From Cudoniella acicularis (lineage: Eukaryota; Ascomycota; Leotiomycetes; Helotiales; Helotiaceae): DNA of 11,594 nt. This document shows positions 8,878-11,594 of this stretch, one piece after another. Each line of letters starts with the position of its first letter. The stretch's first letter is position 1. The position numbers and the translations under genes were made by a program. The stretch covers positions 1 through 11,594 of the forward strand of contig JAAMPI010001671.1 in the NCBI GenBank assembly GCA_013054445.1, read 5' to 3'. A model generated the notes under the pieces. The model was not told the DNA's origin. It saw nothing but the letters and a program-made list of their open reading frames with translations, and ran no database searches.

Positions 8878-9129
8878 CTATCTTGGTTAATATATGACAT
8901 ATATAAAACCGTGGTATATATTTTACTCCGACGGCCATTTGTCTGCATTCCTGACAACCAGGAATCAATAGATATCGCCGAAGAAATACACCTTTCCCAG
9001 TCCAGTCCCAGAACCCAACCCAATTCCGAGTGATATTTGTCGAACTCGTGCTATACCGTACCCCCAAAACTCCGATACGGAAACTCCATGCTGAAGTACA
9101 TGAAAGCCAAAAAGCAAATAATCGAAACA
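8878..9129 (-). other. Probable 3' untranslated region of the sugar transporter
   Basis: This stretch follows the TAA of the minus-strand transporter and runs toward the convergent small gene. A minus-strand open frame (8837-9130) covers it but has no family features and begins inside the transporter's stop region. I see no conserved element here. Confidence 0.4.
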
Positions 9130-10911
9130 TTAATAACTAAATTCAACGTTGCCTAATTGGGCAATGATCTTATCTTCTTCTGACATCGACGTCGTGCTTT
9201 CTGTCTGGCTGGCACTCGTTCCTGTCCGTTGCCGGGTAAGATCTTGATCAGTTAACTGTATGCCACTTGAAGATGCACCTTCGTCACGCATCTCCTGAAA
9301 GCTCCAGCTGGGTTGGAAATTCTTGCTGTTCCATGCTCGATCAACTCTCTCGTAAAGTTCGTCGATCTGTTCAAGACTGATCTTGCTCGTTTCATAGACC
9401 ATGGCCCAGACGAAGATGAGAGCAAGCACACAGAAGAAACCCCATAGTAAGAATATTTTGGCCTGTAAGTTTGCATAATTGGGACCCCAATTGACCAGGT
9501 ATGGTGTGCCGTAGGCAATCGAGAAGTTTAGAATCCAGTTTGAAGCTATCGAGATGGACATGGACTTTGCGCGAACCTTCAATGGGTATATTTCGGACGT
9601 CACGACCCAAACGACTGGGCCCCATGACGAGGCGAAGAAGAAGATGAAGCAGCAGACGAAGACGATGATAACGATATTTGCGCTTGGCAAGGATGGTGCG
9701 AGAGTCCCAACAGTCCCTACAACAAGTTGACATATGGCCATGCCAGATGCTCCAAACATAAGTAGACGGCGACGTCCTATTGATTCAACAAGAATCATTC
9801 CGGGTACCGTGGAAACAACATTTACGATATTGGTAATAAGTGCAATGACGAACGGTGAATTGATGCCGATGTTGGTGAAAAACGTCGTTCCGTAATAGAA
9901 TATGAAGTTACACCCAGACAATTGCTGGAGCATTTGTAGGCCACAGCCGGTAAGTAACCGTCGACCGAGGTGAGGTGAGCCAAGAAAAACGTCTTTGTAC
10001 GTTGCATTTCCGAGACTGAGTTCATATTCATGGTTAGCTTCGATCTCAGCAAGCTCTTCGATCAAAGCTGGGTGGGTGATGTCGAGTCGTCTAAGCCGAC
10101 TTAGGGATGAGGCCGCGGCGGTGTGTAGATTTCGCTTGATGAGATAGCGAGGCGTTTCCGGGAGGAGCAGAAGTCCGAGGAGAAGGCCACCAGCCCATAC
10201 GAATTGAAGGGCAAGAGGTATCCGAAAGGCATCGCTGCCGTCAATTTTCTCGGTTACGATATTGACCACGGCGGCCATGAAAAGGCCAACGGTTATGGCG
10301 AATTGGTAGGCACAAACTAAAGTTCCACGAATCCATTTTGGAGCCATTTCGGATTGATAGAGAGGAACAAGGACCGAAATCACACCAACACCGAGCCCAG
10401 CAAAGAACCTGTATCACACAGTCAGCAGGTCGACCTCACAGCAGACGCCGGGACCACATTACCTTCCGCTCACAAGCAATGGGATAGCCATCGCAATTGT
10501 CTGGAGCAAAACACCAAAAGCGAATATTCCAACGGCTATAATAAGAGAAAGTCGTCGACCTAATTTATCGCCCAAAGGCGCCGCCATAAGTGCACCAAAA
10601 AATGTCCCTGCGCTCAGTATCGCTACAATCAGTGAAGATTGGGCCGGCGAAACATTTACTGCATGGTCTTTAGGGTCGAGGTATCCCGTCGTAAATTGCT
10701 CCCGAAAGGCGGTCATGGCTAGTATTCCTGAGATGGTGCTATGATGTGGTCAGTCTCTGTCGCGGCATGGTCGCTCCTGCCCTATATCAACTCACCCAGT
10801 GTCATAGCCGAACAGTAGTCCTCCCGTTGCGACAAACAAACCGACCATAATGGCCGCGCCGCAAGAGCCAGCAACATTATCGGGTTTGTGCCAGGCCATG
10901 ACTATTGCCAT
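9130..10911 (-). CDS. Sugar-porter (SP) family hexose transporter, HGT/MstA-like
   Basis: This is a 12-TM plasma-membrane uptake transporter for glucose or other hexoses, probably a proton symporter by family analogy. Exons are 10911-10796, 10738-10463 and 10408-9130. Introns are 10795-10739 (57 nt, CTGAC branch) and 10462-10409 (54 nt), both phase 2. The product is 556 residues. The ATG sits in a strong context (CACCATGG). A second Met at residue 5 is possible but less well placed. Motifs in order are GYDTG (35-39) in TM1, LGDKLGRR (94-101), GRFFAGLGVG (130-139), PETPR (214-218), the sugar-binding QQLSGCNFIFYYG (292-304), ESIGRRR (339-345) and SEIYPLKVRAK (402-412). The usual PETKG after TM12 is replaced by YETSK (469-473), followed by SLEQIDELYE, as in fungal high-affinity hexose transporters. 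The cytosolic tail of about 85 residues is rich in Ser/Thr. There are no frame breaks. The exact substrate and affinity, and a sensor versus carrier role, cannot be decided from this. Confidence 0.93.
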
Positions 10912-11030
10912 GGTGAAAGAGTGATGGGTGTCAGGTTGGAGGTGGTTGAAGGTTGATGAGGTGAGTGTCGAAGGGTTCGGTTGAAGCTTTTGTCAATTAT
11001 CACCAGATTTGGGAGCCTTCGAACAGGCAT
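10902..11030 (-). promoter_or_regulatory. uORF overlapping the start codon of the sugar transporter
   Basis: A minus-strand ATG at 11030 opens 42 codons (MPVRRLPNLV...LSPWQ) that end at TAG 10904-10902. The stop lies 10 nt inside the transporter coding sequence, in another frame. If the transcript starts upstream of 11030, this uORF would have to be bypassed by leaky scanning or prevented by a downstream transcription start. The transcript start is unknown, so the role is inference. The frame relation and overlap are read directly. Confidence 0.45.
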
Positions 11031-11310
11031 CCCTATTGGCAGACAGAACTTCGCGCACAGTTGGGCTCAGTTGCTGAGGGCGACATTCCACGCCGGCAAT
11101 CTAACTCCTCCTCAGCGGTCCCTGAAGTCGAGTCGCAGTCGCAATCTTCGCGTGGTGTTGGTTCGCAAAGGGTCGGTAGAGGTTGGTGGACCACGAAGGC
11201 AGAACCGGCATAAGATGAAGAGGAAATCTGGGGGAGTTGTTCGATGGCGGGTCCAAGGAGGGTTTGGTTCGACAACAGCGGCAGACGGGAGGTCAAGAGG
11301 AGTCGCGGTG

Positions 11311-11340
11311 GAGAAGGGAGGTGAAGGGAGATGAAGGGAG
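11311..11340. repeat. Three tandem 10-bp units NNGAAGGGAG
   Basis: Three adjacent copies are GAGAAGGGAG, GTGAAGGGAG and ATGAAGGGAG. They differ only in the first two bases and are purine-only or nearly so on the plus strand. On the transporter's coding strand they read as a CTCCCTTC pyrimidine tract. Confidence 0.75.
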
Positions 11341-11392
11341 TCGAGGTTGGTGTGGGGAAGCGCAGAGAATTGATAGATGGGGAAGTCTGGAG

Positions 11393-11424
11393 GTCTGGCA
11401 GGCTGGCAGGCTGGCAGGCTGGCG
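11393..11424. repeat. Four tandem 8-bp units GGCTGGCA
   Basis: Units are 11393-11400 (GTCTGGCA), 11401-11408 and 11409-11416 (exact GGCTGGCA), and 11417-11424 (GGCTGGCG). The two outer units each have one mismatch. The array lies about 490 nt upstream of the transporter start. Confidence 0.8.
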
Positions 11425-11439
11425 AGTTGCGGGTTGGCA

Positions 11440-11475
11440 GCGACTCGGCGACTCAGCGAGTGTGCACTGTGCACT
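11440..11475. repeat. Two further short tandem duplications (8-bp and 7-bp units)
   Basis: GCGACTCG/GCGACTCA at 11440-11455 is a pair of 8-bp units with one difference, followed by a partial third GCGAG. GTGCACT occurs twice in tandem at 11462-11475. These follow directly after the GGCTGGCA array. Confidence 0.65.
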
Positions 11476-11594
11476 GGCGGTGGCATCTAGCGCCAAGGGC
11501 TGAAGGGGGGTCAGAGGGAGCGATACACTACACACTACGGCGGTGCACAAGGGGCGGGCTGGACTGGATTCTCGAAGGAGACTCGGTGCCCTTC

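Larger units (their letters stand above)
10912..11594 (-). promoter_or_regulatory. Leader/promoter region of the sugar transporter, pyrimidine-rich on the coding strand
   Basis: The minus (coding) strand is rich in C and T between about 11200 and 11350, as in fungal core promoters. It then runs CAACC-rich into the start codon. CreA-like SYGGRG motifs are at 11228-11233 (CTGGGG) and 11352-11357 (GTGGGG), fitting possible glucose repression of a high-affinity transporter. Several open frames cross this stretch on both strands (for example minus 11033-11296 and 11112-11486), but they are low-complexity and overlap each other, so I do not call them genes. Confidence 0.4.

Noticed and set aside
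8837..9130. Minus-strand 97-codon ORF
   Set aside because: It lies in the expected 3' untranslated region of the sugar transporter and has no recognisable features.
9252..9733. Minus-strand ORFs 9252-9518 and 9392-9733
   Set aside because: They are shifted-frame shadows inside exon 3 of the sugar transporter.
2781..10911. AA9 enzyme and sugar transporter as a cellulose-utilisation cluster
   Set aside because: They are more than 5 kb apart with a dead gene between, each with its own promoter. Shared physiology is plausible, but clustering is not shown.
11033..11503. Several ORFs of 85-124 codons on both strands
   Set aside because: All overlap each other in repeat-rich, compositionally skewed leader sequence. 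They are low-complexity and not believable as genes.
1..11594. CRISPR array, intact transposon, tRNA or rRNA
   Set aside because: No regularly spaced repeats, transposase or reverse-transcriptase motifs, terminal repeats or RNA gene structures were seen.

Overview
The window looks like nuclear DNA of a filamentous ascomycete (Pezizomycotina). The genes carry short introns of about 49-83 nt with GT..AG ends, and several have TACTAAC-type or CTGAC/CTGAT-type branch sites. The gene families present (a DHA2-type MFS efflux pump, an AA9 lytic polysaccharide monooxygenase, an HGT-like sugar transporter and a fungal ankyrin protein with a death-fold-like N-terminal domain) are typical of plant-associated or saprotrophic fungi. 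Class or genus cannot be fixed from the sequence alone.

Layout from left to right: (1) 81-1946, plus strand, a three-exon MFS drug/toxin-efflux transporter whose N-terminal tail is interrupted by an apparent one-base shift at an A4 run (158-161). (2) 1947-2780, a gene-free convergent intergenic stretch with an imperfect hairpin. (3) 2781-3831, minus strand, a complete six-exon AA9 LPMO of 250 residues. Its signal peptide, N-terminal histidine, second copper histidine and QxY motif are all visible, and its upstream side carries three CreA/Cre1-type motifs and one XlnR/Xyr1-type motif. (4) about 4330-5299, gene-free sequence. (5) 5300-7398, plus strand, a decayed gene for an ankyrin-repeat protein. 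Its first intron still looks spliceable, but at least four frameshifts and several stop codons break the rest. (6) about 7600-8877, a pyrimidine-rich promoter-like stretch with a T16 run, followed by a small unrecognised two-exon gene and further open frame behind two stop codons. (7) 9130-10911, minus strand, a complete three-exon hexose transporter of the sugar-porter family (556 residues), with a long purine/pyrimidine-asymmetric leader full of short tandem repeats and a uORF that overlaps the main start codon.

The AA9 enzyme (oxidative attack on cellulose or related glucans outside the cell) and the sugar transporter (uptake of released hexose) could serve the same lifestyle, and both have CreA-like motifs upstream. 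They are separated by more than 5 kb of decayed sequence and are not a cluster in any strict sense. I see no CRISPR array, tRNA, rRNA, intact transposon or obvious novel multi-gene system. The most unusual items are the MFS N-terminal frameshift, the multiply broken ankyrin gene, the small unknown gene at 8219-8664, and the overlapping uORF of the sugar transporter.
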